The notes under the pieces were generated by a model. It did no database searches and was not told where the DNA came from. It saw only the letters and a list, made by a program, of their open reading frames with translations. Made by a program: the position numbers and the translations under genes. This document shows, in pieces, positions 33,993 to 43,406 of a stretch of 64,000 bases of DNA; positions within the stretch are counted from its first letter, which is position 1; every line of letters starts with the position of its first letter. This stretch comes from Acidovorax sp. 1608163. GTDB lineage: Bacteria; Pseudomonadota; Gammaproteobacteria; Burkholderiales; Burkholderiaceae_C. The stretch is from positions 561,001 to 625,000 of the forward strand of contig NZ_CP033069.1 of assembly GCF_003669015.1 (NCBI RefSeq), read 5' to 3'.

Positions 33993-35273
33993 ATGGAGCG
34001 TTGGCAGGTGAGCCGTGCGGATGGCGGGAGTCTTTCTGTGGTGGTGCGTCTGCTCGATGCGCTGGGCGATGCCGCGGCTGTGTTGGATGTGGTGGGGGCG
34101 GGGCGCCTTGTGTGGTGCAGTGCGTCGTTTGCCGATTTGCTGCCCTTGGCGGGTGGTGTGGTGCCCGAGGGACTACCGTTGGGGATTTTGGCCGCGCGCC
34201 TGGAGGGCTTGGCTGCCGGTGTGGCGGCGGCGCGGGCTGCGCATGCGGTGCATGTTGCCCACGCAGGGTGCGAGCAGGGCTGGGCGGGAGCGCTGGGGTT
34301 GAGGGTGCTGCCGGGCCAGGAGCCCAGGTGGCTGGCGGCGCGGTTGTGTGCGCTGGCGGCGGATGTCGCGCGAGTTTCGGGTGGGCGTGACAGCGGGCTT
34401 TCAGGGCTTTGGGTGCTGCGCCTGGGGGCTGAGGTGGAGCTGGGTAGCGCCACGCGGCGGCACATGGAGGACCGGGAGCGTTTGCTGTTTACCTCGCGCA
34501 GCTTGGCGGTGGGAGAGATGGCGAGCACTTTGGCGCATGAGTTGAACCAGCCCTTGGGGGCGGTGGGCAATGTGCTGCGTGGCTTGAAGGCGCGCCTGAC
34601 TGCCGTGCAGGCGCAGCCTGTGCCGCCCACGCCGCAGGCGCTGCAGCAGTTGGCGCAGGGGGTGCAGTTGGCGTCGGACCAGGTGCAGTACGCGGCCCGC
34701 ATCATTGGACGGGTGCGCGACTACACGCAGTCGCACCAGCCCCGGCGCGAGCGGGTGGATGTGATGGCCTTGTTGCACAACAGCCTGACGCTGCTGGACT
34801 GGGACTTGGCGCGCCACCATGTGCAGTTTTCGGTGTCAGCGGATCTGCCAGGCGGGGGCACTTTGCCGCCCGTGGCGGGTGATGGTGTGATGCTGCAGCA
34901 AGTGTTGGTGAACCTGCTGCGCAACGCGATTGATGCCATGGTGGAAACGCCCGTGGCAGAGCGCCGCCTGGATGTGGTGTGCCGTGTGGATGCGGTGGAT
35001 GACCGGGTGGAGATTGCGATCACGGACGCTGGTTGCGGGGTGGGTCAGGATGCGGCGGCGCAGCTTTTCATGCCCTTTTTCTCCACCAAACCCACAGGCA
35101 TGGGCGTGGGGCTGAACATTTGCCGCAGCCTGATTGAGCTGCACCAGGGCCGCTTGTGGTTTACGCCCAATGCGGTCCATGGGTGCACTTTTTATGTGGC
35201 GTTGCCCCTGGCGTTGATGGACGAGGCAGAGCAGCTACCTGAATTTCTCGATTCGAAAGACTTTGTCGCATGA
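33993..35273 (+). CDS. sensor histidine kinase
   Basis: A 426-residue soluble histidine kinase. Residues 1-140 are a PAS-like sensing part (LLDALGDAAAVLDVVGAGRL, RLVWCSASFADLLPLAGG). The phospho-accepting H-box is MASTLAHELNQPLGAVGNVL, followed by N-box LLRNAIDAM, G1 ITDAGCGVG and G2 FFSTKPTGMGVGLNI. There are no membrane helices, so a cytoplasmic signal such as redox or a metabolite is likely; the layout is that of FixL-type kinases. Start 33993 follows GGGGAAGAT, a good ribosome site; 33972 is an alternative. Its stop overlaps the response-regulator start (ATGA), so the two are a two-component pair. Confidence 0.85.
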   Translation: MERWQVSRADGGSLSVVVRLLDALGDAAAVLDVVGAGRLVWCSASFADLLPLAGGVVPEGLPLGILAARLEGLAAGVAAARAAHAVHVAHAGCEQGWAGALGLRVLPGQEPRWLAARLCALAADVARVSGGRDSGLSGLWVLRLGAEVELGSATRRHMEDRERLLFTSRSLAVGEMASTLAHELNQPLGAVGNVLRGLKARLTAVQAQPVPPTPQALQQLAQGVQLASDQVQYAARIIGRVRDYTQSHQPRRERVDVMALLHNSLTLLDWDLARHHVQFSVSADLPGGGTLPPVAGDGVMLQQVLVNLLRNAIDAMVETPVAERRLDVVCRVDAVDDRVEIAITDAGCGVGQDAAAQLFMPFFSTKPTGMGVGLNICRSLIELHQGRLWFTPNAVHGCTFYVALPLALMDEAEQLPEFLDSKDFVA

Positions 35274-35928
35274 CCGAACAGGCTGTTTCCGACGTGCCAC
35301 GCACGCTGTATTTGTTGGATGACAACACGGATTTCCGCACCACGGCCAAGTGGTGGCTGAGCGGTGCGGGCTATGACGTGGTGGATTTTGAGGATGGACA
35401 GGCGGCCATTGCTGCGCTGCAGGCGCTCAGCGCACAGGAGTTGGGTCGCTCTTGTCTCCTGCTGGATGTGCGGATGCCCGGCATGAGCGGGCTGCAGGTG
35501 CACGACGCGCTGATTGCCTGCGGCGTTGCGGGGCCCGGGGGGCCTTGCCGATCATCTATATGACAGGGCATGGCGACGTACCACTGGCGGTGCAGGCGAT
35601 GGAAAAAGGTGCGGTGACGTTTTTGGAAAAGCCGTTTGAAGAGAGCGCGCTGGAGTCAGCCCTGGCCCGTGCGTTTGCGCCTCGCGCGGACGCAGCCCCA
35701 CAGGCTGCGCCTTGTCCTGAGTTTCAACGCCGATTGGCAGGGCTCACGGTGCGTGAAACCCAGGTCATGCAGGGTGTGGTGGACGGCAAGATCAGCAAAG
35801 TGATTGCCCGAGACCTGAACATCAGCTCCAAGACTGTGGAGCTGCACCGTGGCCGGGTGTTGGCCAAGATGCAGGCAGAGTCGGCCATTCACCTCACGCG
35901 CATGGTGGTGGAGCAACGCGTGCTGTGA
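35270..35928 (+). CDS. FixJ/LuxR-type response regulator (single frameshift in this sequence)
   Basis: About 219 residues when one G is added to the G6 run at 35537-35542. Receiver domain: LYLLDDNTDF acidic pair, LLLDVRMPGMSGL with the phospho-accepting Asp, YMTGHGDVPLAVQAMEKGAV and the Lys in FLEKPFEE. The C-terminal LuxR-type helix-turn-helix is LTVRETQVMQGVVDGKISKV, then SSKTVELHRGRVLAKM. The frame changes just before LPIIYMTGHGD, within the receiver, so as written it would be cut short. The ATG overlaps the kinase stop. Targets are unknown; the porin or the Gly/Ala-rich gene nearby are candidates only by position. Confidence 0.82.
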
Positions 35929-35967
35929 GCTGGCTGTCAGACGCCCTCACGCAATCAACCCCCCAGC

Positions 35968-36609
35968 TCAATAAGCCACCGTAAAGCGCTGCTGCAGGTG
36001 GCGCGGCGCTTCCAGCTCGTCCACGATGGCGACGGCGAGATCGGCCACGCTGATCTTGCCGGGCTGCTCGCCATTCATCAGGGGCGATTCAGTGCCCAGC
36101 CGGTACTGGCCGGTGCGCTCGCCGGGCTCTAGCAAGATGGCGGGGGACAAGAAGGTCCACTGCAAGGTGGATTCCTGGCGCAACAGGTTCAGCGCTTCGC
36201 GGGCGGCCAATGCGCCGTTTTTCCACTCGGCAGGGAACTGGGGGGTGTCCACCAGTTGCACGCCAGGCGCCACATACAGGCTGCCAGCGCCGCCCACCAC
36301 CAGCAGGCGTTGCACGCCTGCGGCTTTGGTGCCTGCGGTGATGGCGCGGCTGCCGCGCAGGAATTCGTCGTGCAGGTCGGGGTGCGTCCAGCCGGGGTTG
36401 TAGGCGCTGGCCACGGCGTCGGTGCCGCGCACGGCCTGGGCCACCTGGGCGGGGTCGGTTACGTCGGCTTGCACCACGCTCAGGCCTTCGCGCGGGGCGA
36501 TTTTGCTGGGAGTGCGTGCCAGGGCCGTGACGCGGTGGCCGCGCTGCAGCAGTTCGTTCAACAGGGCGGTGCCCACAAAGCCGGTGGCGCCAATCAGTGC
36601 GATGTGCAT
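35968..36609 (-). CDS. NAD(P)-binding Rossmann-fold oxidoreductase (NmrA/atypical SDR type)
   Basis: A 213-residue atypical short-chain dehydrogenase-like protein. The dinucleotide site is IALIGATGFVGTALLNELLQ at the N terminus, followed by ALARTPSKI, an ADVTD motif, and RLLVVGGAGSLYV in the middle. The Tyr-x3-Lys of classical SDRs is absent, as in the NAD(P)H-binding NmrA-like group, so it may be a redox sensor or quinone oxidoreductase. Start at 36609 (MHIALIGATG) is preferred; an upstream ATG at 36624 adds five residues. It is divergent from the LysR regulator 190 bp away, which is a common pair of regulator and target. Confidence 0.85.
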   Translation of the reverse strand: MHIALIGATGFVGTALLNELLQRGHRVTALARTPSKIAPREGLSVVQADVTDPAQVAQAVRGTDAVASAYNPGWTHPDLHDEFLRGSRAITAGTKAAGVQRLLVVGGAGSLYVAPGVQLVDTPQFPAEWKNGALAAREALNLLRQESTLQWTFLSPAILLEPGERTGQYRLGTESPLMNGEQPGKISVADLAVAIVDELEAPRHLQQRFTVAY

Positions 36610-36795
36610 GGTGTGTTCCTGCAAGTCTGAGTTGCTATTCCAAGTGAAGATGGAGCAAGGTTATGGCTAACAACGCCCCCGCGGTAGAGGGAAAAATTGG
36701 CTTTGTCTTTGAAGCTGTGCTTCACAATGGGCTGAATTGGTCGGGTTGGCATGTTTGCTTGGTGCGCTGGGCCATGGACATCAAAGGGGGAAGCA

Positions 36796-37698
36796 ATGGA
36801 CGATCTCAAGCGCATGGCGGTGTTTGCCACGGTGGTGCAGCATGGCTCGATGACGGGCGCGGCGCGGGCCTTGGGCATGAGCCCTTCGGCCGTGAGCCAG
36901 CAGGTGCGCCAGCTGGAGCGCGAGGGCGGCGTCACGCTGCTGCACCGCTCTACCCGCAAACTGGCGTTGACCGAGGCAGGCCAGCGCTACCACGCGCAAT
37001 GCGCCGCCATGTGCGCGGCGGCCGAGCAGGCGCGGGCCGAGCTGGCCGCCTCGCGCGATGCGCCCAGTGGCGAATTGCGCCTGTCGGCCACGGTAGGTTT
37101 TGCGCGGCACATTGCGCCTGCGCTGGGCGACTTGCTGGCGCAGTACCCAGCGCTGCGTCTGCGGCTGCTGGTAGACGATGCGCCCATCGACCTCATCAAC
37201 GCCCGTGTGGACCTGGCCGTGCGCTTTGGCCGCCTGGCCGATTCGAGCTGGGCGGCGCGCCGTTTGGGGGCGTTGCAGTGGTGGCTGTGTGCGTCACCCG
37301 GCTGGGTGGCGCAGCATGGCGCGCCAGACACGCCCGATGCGTTGCTGGCCCACAGTTGGCTGGGCTTTGCGCGCGAAGGCGGTGGCCTGCTGCTGGACTT
37401 GCACCATGCCGATGGCGCAACGCGCAGCCTGCGGGTGCAGCCACGCATTGCCAGCAACAACCAGTTGTCGATCCAGCAGATGTGTGAGTCCGGTCTGGGT
37501 TTGGCGCTGATGGGCAGCATGGATGTGCAAGACGCACTGGCCAGTGGGCGGCTGGTGCGGCTGCTGCCGCAGTGGTCGTTTGGCACGCTCGATATCTGGG
37601 CCGTCACGCCCCAGCGCGACGCGCAGCCGGCCAAGGTGCGCCAGGCCATTGCGGCATTGCACAGCTACCTGGTCACGCAGCCTGGGGTGCTGGAGTAA
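36796..37698 (+). CDS. LysR family transcriptional regulator
   Basis: A 300-residue LysR-type regulator. The helix-turn-helix lies in residues 1-60: MDDLKRMAVFATVVQHGSMT, then ARALGMSPSAVSQQVRQLE and LLHRSTRKLALTEAG. The rest is the periplasmic-binding-like effector domain (SGELRLSATVGFARHIAPAL, RVDLAVRFGRL). The subgroup with RFGRL is the CrgA/DmlR-like type, often controlling a divergent oxidoreductase. Start 36796 follows GGGGGAAGCA. The divergent NAD(P)-binding gene is its probable target, inferred from arrangement. Confidence 0.88.
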   Translation: MDDLKRMAVFATVVQHGSMTGAARALGMSPSAVSQQVRQLEREGGVTLLHRSTRKLALTEAGQRYHAQCAAMCAAAEQARAELAASRDAPSGELRLSATVGFARHIAPALGDLLAQYPALRLRLLVDDAPIDLINARVDLAVRFGRLADSSWAARRLGALQWWLCASPGWVAQHGAPDTPDALLAHSWLGFAREGGGLLLDLHHADGATRSLRVQPRIASNNQLSIQQMCESGLGLALMGSMDVQDALASGRLVRLLPQWSFGTLDIWAVTPQRDAQPAKVRQAIAALHSYLVTQPGVLE

Positions 37699-37829
37699 GA
37701 GCGGCTAACAAAACTCTTCTGGCATCGTTGCAGCGTCTTGTCGTACTACTCGTACTGCCTGTGACGCAGCGCCTAGCCATAACCGCTTCGCTGAGTTTTG
37801 TGAGCCGCTCTAAGTCGCCTCAGCCTGCC

Positions 37830-39068
37830 TCAGCGGCTGGCCGGGGGGCGTTCCACTTCCAGCTCGCTCAGCACCCGCAGCAGGGCGCGGTTGACCTCTT
37901 CCAGGTCCATCTCGTGTTCCTCGCACAGGCGGCGGATCACGCTGGCGTCGTCTCCCTCCAGCGCGCAGGCCATTTGCAGGCTGGGTGCGTAGGGGCCGGT
38001 GCGCAGCACGGTGGCGTCGTAAATGCGCTCTGACAGCGGAATGCGGTGCAGGATGGTGCCCAGGGGCTCGCGCAGCAGCTCGTCCATTTGCGACAGCAGC
38101 GCGCACAGGTAAATCTCGCGGCGCAGCTCGTTTTCCATGCCGGGGTTGAGCAGCTGGGTGGTCAGGTGCGCGCGCATCACCATCGCTTCGCGGATGGGCT
38201 GCATGTTGGGCTCGGTGCTGGAATGCGGTAGCTGGTCAGACAGCCAGCGCTGGATGGAGCCATAGCCCATCATCACCAGCCCGCGCCGCAGCGAGTCGAT
38301 GCCGGTGCGCAGCCCAAGCGCAGCCGAGTTCGTGTAGATCATGAACCGGTAGGCCAGGATGGGGTCCTCGCTCATGATGTCTTCGAACGTTTCGAGCGAT
38401 TGCTCGGCGTCGATGGCGCGCATGAGCTTGTGGATCACTGCGTGCGAAGGCTGCTGCGGGGTGTGGCGCATGCTGTAGAGCACGTCTTCGGCGGGCCAGC
38501 CAGCCAGTGCCAGGGCGTTGTTGTCCAGGCAATGCTCCATCAGCGCGCGGCTGGCCACGTTTTCGTACATCTGCCCCGCCAGGATGGGGCTGAGGTTGCG
38601 CGGCGGTGGCTTGGGGCTGCCGGGCTGCTGCGGTGCGCGTTGCAGGGCCGTAATGGTGTCTTCAGGCCGCAGGGTGAGCAGGCTGTTGTCAAAGCAGCGG
38701 GCTATTTCGGCGGGGGGCAGGGTGGCGATTTCGCCGCGCCACACCAGCTTGAGGCCCCGCCGGTGGGCTGCGCGCACCTGGTTGAAGATGGTGGAGTCGT
38801 TCAGCCAGTCGTTGCGCACCTCGATCCAGGGGGCGCCGCGCGGCGCACTTTCGAGCAGGCTGGAGAGCAACTGGTGCGTTTGGGGCGACAGCAGCAGCGG
38901 TGGCGAGCTGGCCGACCACAGCTCTTGCAGGGTGCGCAGCAGGTGGCCTGCATCGACCATCGTCGAAGATTCGTTGTGCAAGTACAGCTGCACACCGGCA
39001 AGTTTGCGGGCGCGGTTCCACAAGGGGCGGTAGCCCAGAATCAAACTGCCAAGAACGGATTGGACCAT
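37830..39068 (-). CDS. HDOD domain protein with degenerate EAL-like N terminus
   Basis: A 412-residue protein resembling YuxH/CdgJ-type signalling proteins. The first 190 residues are like an EAL domain (LILGYRPLWNRARKLAGVQL) but lack an EAL motif, so c-di-GMP cleavage is unlikely. Residues about 200-400 form an HDOD domain (KLMRAIDAEQSLETFEDIMS, EDPILAYRFMIYTNSAALGL, DSLRRGLVMMGYGSIQRWLS). HDOD proteins of this layout influence motility and biofilm through c-di-GMP-dependent steps. It lies 58 bp behind flgL on the same strand, so it could be the last gene of the flagellar transcript and a motility modulator. Confidence 0.82.
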   Translation of the reverse strand: MVQSVLGSLILGYRPLWNRARKLAGVQLYLHNESSTMVDAGHLLRTLQELWSASSPPLLLSPQTHQLLSSLLESAPRGAPWIEVRNDWLNDSTIFNQVRAAHRRGLKLVWRGEIATLPPAEIARCFDNSLLTLRPEDTITALQRAPQQPGSPKPPPRNLSPILAGQMYENVASRALMEHCLDNNALALAGWPAEDVLYSMRHTPQQPSHAVIHKLMRAIDAEQSLETFEDIMSEDPILAYRFMIYTNSAALGLRTGIDSLRRGLVMMGYGSIQRWLSDQLPHSSTEPNMQPIREAMVMRAHLTTQLLNPGMENELRREIYLCALLSQMDELLREPLGTILHRIPLSERIYDATVLRTGPYAPSLQMACALEGDDASVIRRLCEEHEMDLEEVNRALLRVLSELEVERPPASR

Positions 39069-39126
39069 GTGCTCTCAGGCGATGTGGGCCGTCTGGCCGA
39101 CCCGGCGCGCTGCGCGGGTCGGAACG

Positions 39127-40496
39127 CTAGCCGATGTAGTTGAACAGCGAAAGCTTCTGAACCGATGCATAGGTCTGCAGCGCTGCCTGGTAGCCCGTCT
39201 GCTGGTTCTGGAAGTCCGAAATGCCTTTGATCATATCCAGATCCTCGGCCCTGGAACGGTCGGCTTCCAGTTGAACGGAGCGCTTGTCCTGGTCGCCGGT
39301 GATGCGGTCTGCGCGGTTGAGCAACTCGCCCGCGTAGCTGCGGATATTGCTCAGGCGTTCGAGCCCGATGTCGATGTTGGCCAGCGCCTGCCCGAGGCCT
39401 GTGCCGCCACGTTGGAGTTAGGGGCCGCCTTGAGCTCGGTGATGGCTTTGTCTATGACGCTGAACAGGCTGGCGTTGGGCGAGATATTGAGTGTGTCGCC
39501 ATTGGCGGGCGCCACGGTGATGGTGCCGTCCACGGCCTTGGTGGGCGTGGCCGTGATCTTCATCGACATGCCGGTGGGCAGCCCATTGATGCTGAACTCG
39601 TTCTTCTCGCCGATCTTGATCGGGTTCAGTGTCTGCGCAGCGGGGGGCACAAAGGCCGGGTCGGTGCTGGTGATGTTGTAGGTGGCCGACAGGGTGTTGG
39701 TGGCCGGGTTGAGCGTGACGCCAGAAAAACTCACGCTGTAGGTGTAGGCCTGCCCGGTGGCGGGGTCTTTGTTGAAGGTGGTGCCTGGGGCAATGTCAAT
39801 GGCCGAGGTGTTCAGCGCGCGGCTGGGCTGCGCGCCGGTGGGCACCGAGCCGGTCGTGGCGCCGGGCAGGATCACGGTGCTGGTGCCTTGCGTGATCGTT
39901 GCGTGAAAGCTGCCATCGCGGTTGGCGTCGAACATGAAGGCGGCATCGCCATCCAGGGTGTTGGGGATGGACACCCCGGTGCTGGCGTTTTGCCCGGCTT
40001 GTCCCGCGAAAAGATAGTCGGGCGTGCCGCTCAAGGGGCCCATGAAGGGCGATTGCGCGCTGCCCAGGGCGCCCAGCAGCGGCAGGCCATTGGTGTCGGT
40101 GCGATTGGCCACGGCCGTGAGCTGGTCGCGCAGGCTCTGCAACTGGTTGGCAATGGTGGCGCGCTCGCTGCTGCTCAGGGATGCGTTGCCAGCGTTCACC
40201 ATCAGTTCGCGCACCTCTTGCACCAGGCTCACGGCATCGCCCACCGATGACTCGGCCTGGGCAATGGCGTTGCGCTGGGTTTCGAGGGCGCGCTGCTCTG
40301 TCTGGATGCGGGTCATGCGGGTCATCGCCCGCTCGGCCTGGGCGGCCGAGACAGGGTCGTCGCTGGCGCGCACCACGCGTTTGCCCGAGGTCAGGTTCTC
40401 TTGCAGATTGACCAGCGAAGCCTGCCGCGCCGACACGTTGCGGATGGAGTTGTCATACATGTTGGCGGTGCCAACGCGAAAGATGGTATTGCTCAT
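39127..40496 (-). CDS. flgL: flagellar hook-filament junction protein FlgL (single frameshift)
   Basis: About 456 residues when repaired. The N terminus MSNTIFRVGTANMYDNSIRN and the coiled coil around residues 30-110 (ARQASLVNLQENLTSGKRVV, ASDDPVSAAQAERAMTR) are flagellin-like and typical of FlgL (HAP3). The C-terminal coil (AEDLDMIKGISDFQNQQTGY) ends in SLFNYIG. One base is missing close to the C3 run at 39391-39393; with it, the protein reads AAQASGQALANIDIGLERLS. It connects hook and filament. It is the last flagellar gene of the flgB-L run, 31 bp after flgK. Loss would leave cells without filaments, so a sequence error is the likelier reading. Confidence 0.87.
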
Positions 40497-40527
40497 GTCA
40501 GGCTCCTACGGAGGACTTCAGAGGGTG

Positions 40528-42455
40528 TCATCGACCCAGGTTCTGGATCAGGGTGTCAAAGACACTCTGCGCAATCTGCAGCATTTTGGCCGACGCTTGG
40601 TAGGCCTGCTGGTACTGCAACAGCTTGGCCGCCTCTTCGTCCAGGTTGACGCCGGACACGGAGGTGCGGTCGTTTTCCAGGTTCTTGGCGATGGTGGTGG
40701 ACAGCTCGGAGGCAAACAGCGCGCTTTGCGTGCGTGTACCCACCTGCGCCATGGCGCTGGCGTAGCCGTCGCTCATGGTGGATTCGTCAAACATCTTCAC
40801 ATCGCGCAGGTTCATCAGCGCCGTGGCGTTGCCTGCATTGCGGGTGTAGTTGTCGCCGTACTGGGGGTCCAGCGCATTGCCCACCTTCACGGTGTCACCC
40901 GTCTTGGGCGTGCCTTTGAGGGTGATCTCCCAGCCGTCAATGACGATGGGCGTGCCCGCCGTGTAGGCCAGGCCCGTGGTGCCTGAGGGCGGGGTGGTCG
41001 AGCCCGTCACGCTGTAAGTCGTTGGTGGGCCTGCTGCAAAGGTCAGCTGCACACCGGCGGGGATCGGAGGGGCGGTGAACCCGCTCTTGGCCGTGAGGCT
41101 GGACAGCTGCAGCGTGCCTGCGTTGGATGTGCCCATGGCCGCATTCACCGGGTTGGCAGCAGCCAGGTCGCGCGGCGAATACACCAGTGCCTGCATGTTG
41201 GCCGCAGCCGTGCTGAAGGGCTTGAACAGCATGCGTTCACCCGCAGCGCCGGTGGCCGTGAGGTTGAAGGTCAACCCATCAATCTGCTGGCTGGCCAGGT
41301 TGGCCGCGTTGGTGAAGGCCGTGGCCTTGCCGTCGGACAGGCGCACCACCTGCCCGGCGGGGGGCGTGGTGAAGCGGATTTCGTAGTCCGACGCTGCGAA
41401 CTGGGTGGCGTCGGTGAAGGTGACATTGCCCACGGCCGTGCCGTTGGTGGTGCCTGGCATGCTGGTGGGCAGGGCAAACAGGTCTTTGCCCAGCTGGCCG
41501 TCCAGCGTCAGGCCCTGGTTTTGCTGCTCGTTGAGCGTCATGCCGATGGCCATGGCCATGCGCCCGAGCAGGTTACGCCCTTCGGCCAGATCGGTGTTGT
41601 TGAACTTGAGCAGGCCGGTCACACTGCCGCCGCCCAGCGTGTTTTCGTCCAGTTCGATGGAGGGTGAGCCGGGTCGGTTGAAGAGCAGCTTGAGCTGCCC
41701 GCTGGCGGGGAAGGTGGAGGAGTCTGCAATCGAGACCGTGGTGGCCGTGGTGCCCAGCACCAGGGGCTGGCTGCCCCCACGAACAGGCCCACGGTGCCGT
41801 CGTCGGCTGGGATCTGTGTGGTTTGAACGTACTGGTTGATCTCGCGGATGATCTGGTCGCGCTGGTCCAGCAGGTCGTTGGGCGTTTGCCCGTTGCCGGT
41901 GGCGCGGGCAATCTGCTCGTTCACCGAGGCCATTTGCTGGGCCAGGTTGTTGATGGTGTTGGCGCTGTTTTGCAGCTGCTGGGAGACGGTGTACTGGATC
42001 TCGTTGATGCGATCGGCCGATGTGCGCATGCGGGCCGCTGTTTCATCGATGCGTGTGAGCACCAGCGTGCGCGCAGACAGGTCGGTGGGGGAGGCCACGA
42101 CGTCCGAGAACGCATTCATCATGTCGGTGATGGCGGCGCCCAGCCCGGCCGTGCCGCCGCCGAAAATCTCTTGCAACTGGCTCAGCCGCTCGGCCCGCAC
42201 CGTGTCGGCGGCGCTGACCGAGCCCGCTGCGGCCGACTGGCGGGTGAGCAGCTCGCTTTGGTTGCGCAAAATGGTTTGCACATCCACACCTTGGCCGATG
42301 TAGCCGCCGCCCGTGAACTGGCCCTGCACGGTTTGCAGCACCACGGTCTGGCGCGAGTACCCGGGCGTGTTGACGTTGGCAATGTTGTTGCCTGCGGTTT
42401 GCAGCGCGACCTGGTTGGCCATCAGGGCGCGGGCGCCTACGTTGAGCAGTCCCAT
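40528..42455 (-). CDS. flgK: flagellar hook-associated protein FlgK (single frameshift)
   Basis: About 642 residues when repaired. The N-terminal frame is MGLLNVGARALMANQVALQT, AGNNIANVNTPGYSRQTVVL, the axial-protein signature, and continues to DGTVGLFVG. The C-terminal frame continues QPLVLGTTATTVSIADSSTF and ends in the conserved SVSGVNLDEEAAKLLQYQQA, then SAKMLQIAQSVFDTLIQNL. One more base in the C5 run at 41774-41778 joins them (GLFVGGSQPLVL). FlgK (HAP1) forms the hook side of the hook-filament junction. It is 17 bp behind flgJ and 31 bp before flgL. Confidence 0.9.
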
Positions 42456-42472
42456 GATTTACCCCGCTTCCA

Positions 42473-43405
42473 TCACGCTTGTGCCTTTTGGGCCCGCAGC
42501 GCGCTATGGATCGCACCGCTGAGCTTTCTGGCGTATTCCGGGTCGGTGGCGTAGCCCGCCTTTTGCAGCTCGGTGGCATAAGCCACAGCCGAGCCCGTCT
42601 TGGCGGTGGCTTGGGCCTTTTCGTAGCGGGGGCTGTTGGTGATGAGCTGGGCGTAGTCCCGGAACGATGCTTCGTACGAGTCGTAGGCGCGGAACTTGGC
42701 CACCACCTTGCGGGGCACACCGTCCACGTACTCGGTGGTCGTCACCTCGGCCACCTTGCCTGTCCAGCCCTTGCCGGCCTTGATGCCGAACAGGTTGTAG
42801 GAGGTGGAGCCATCCTTGTTGCGGATCTCGCTCTTGCCCCAGCCGGTTTCGTGGCCTGCCTGGCCCAGCATGAAGCTGGCGGGGATGCCGCTTTCCTTGG
42901 CCACGGTTTCGGCCGTGTTGCTCAGGTGCTGCACAAATTCATCGCGCCCTTTGGGGGCGGGGGTAGTGGTCACGCCCGCAATGCTGGCGGAGCCTGTCGC
43001 CGCCTTGGTGGCCGCAGTGCTGCGCCCAGTGACTTGCTGCAGGCTCAAGGTGGAGGGCACGGAGAACGTGGGCTCGGCCGCACCCATCTGGCGCGACAGT
43101 TGCCGGGCGATGGCCTCAGACAAGCCCCCGGGCTGGCCCGACATCTGCACCGACAGTTGCTGGTCCAGCATGTCGGTGCCCAGGTCGCCTCCGGCGCTGT
43201 CGAGCATGCCCGACTTCATGGTGGCCTCGCGCATGCTCTTGATCAGCTCGCGCATGAACAGCGACTCAAACTGCTTGGCCGCCTCTTTGGTGGCCTCGGG
43301 GCTGTTTTGTCCGGCTTCGTACTTGAGGTTGTTGAGCGAGCGCGTGTCCACCGCCAGCGCCTGGTGCGCGCCGGTCGATGTGGACGAGGGCAGGGTCACG
43401 GCCAT
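42473..43405 (-). CDS. flgJ: flagellar rod assembly protein / muramidase FlgJ
   Basis: A 310-residue two-domain protein. The N-terminal rod-scaffold domain (AAKQFESLFMRELIKSMREA, GTDMLDQQLSVQMSGQPG) caps the growing rod. After a Thr/Ala-rich linker (about 120-150) the C-terminal GH73 muramidase follows, with the catalytic Glu in QAGHETGWGKSEI and SYNLFGIKAG. It opens the peptidoglycan for the rod. Full length and intact. The stop-start distance to flgI is a few bases, and flgK follows after 17 bp. Confidence 0.93.
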   Translation of the reverse strand: MAVTLPSSTSTGAHQALAVDTRSLNNLKYEAGQNSPEATKEAAKQFESLFMRELIKSMREATMKSGMLDSAGGDLGTDMLDQQLSVQMSGQPGGLSEAIARQLSRQMGAAEPTFSVPSTLSLQQVTGRSTAATKAATGSASIAGVTTTPAPKGRDEFVQHLSNTAETVAKESGIPASFMLGQAGHETGWGKSEIRNKDGSTSYNLFGIKAGKGWTGKVAEVTTTEYVDGVPRKVVAKFRAYDSYEASFRDYAQLITNSPRYEKAQATAKTGSAVAYATELQKAGYATDPEYARKLSGAIHSALRAQKAQA

Positions 43406-43406
43406 G

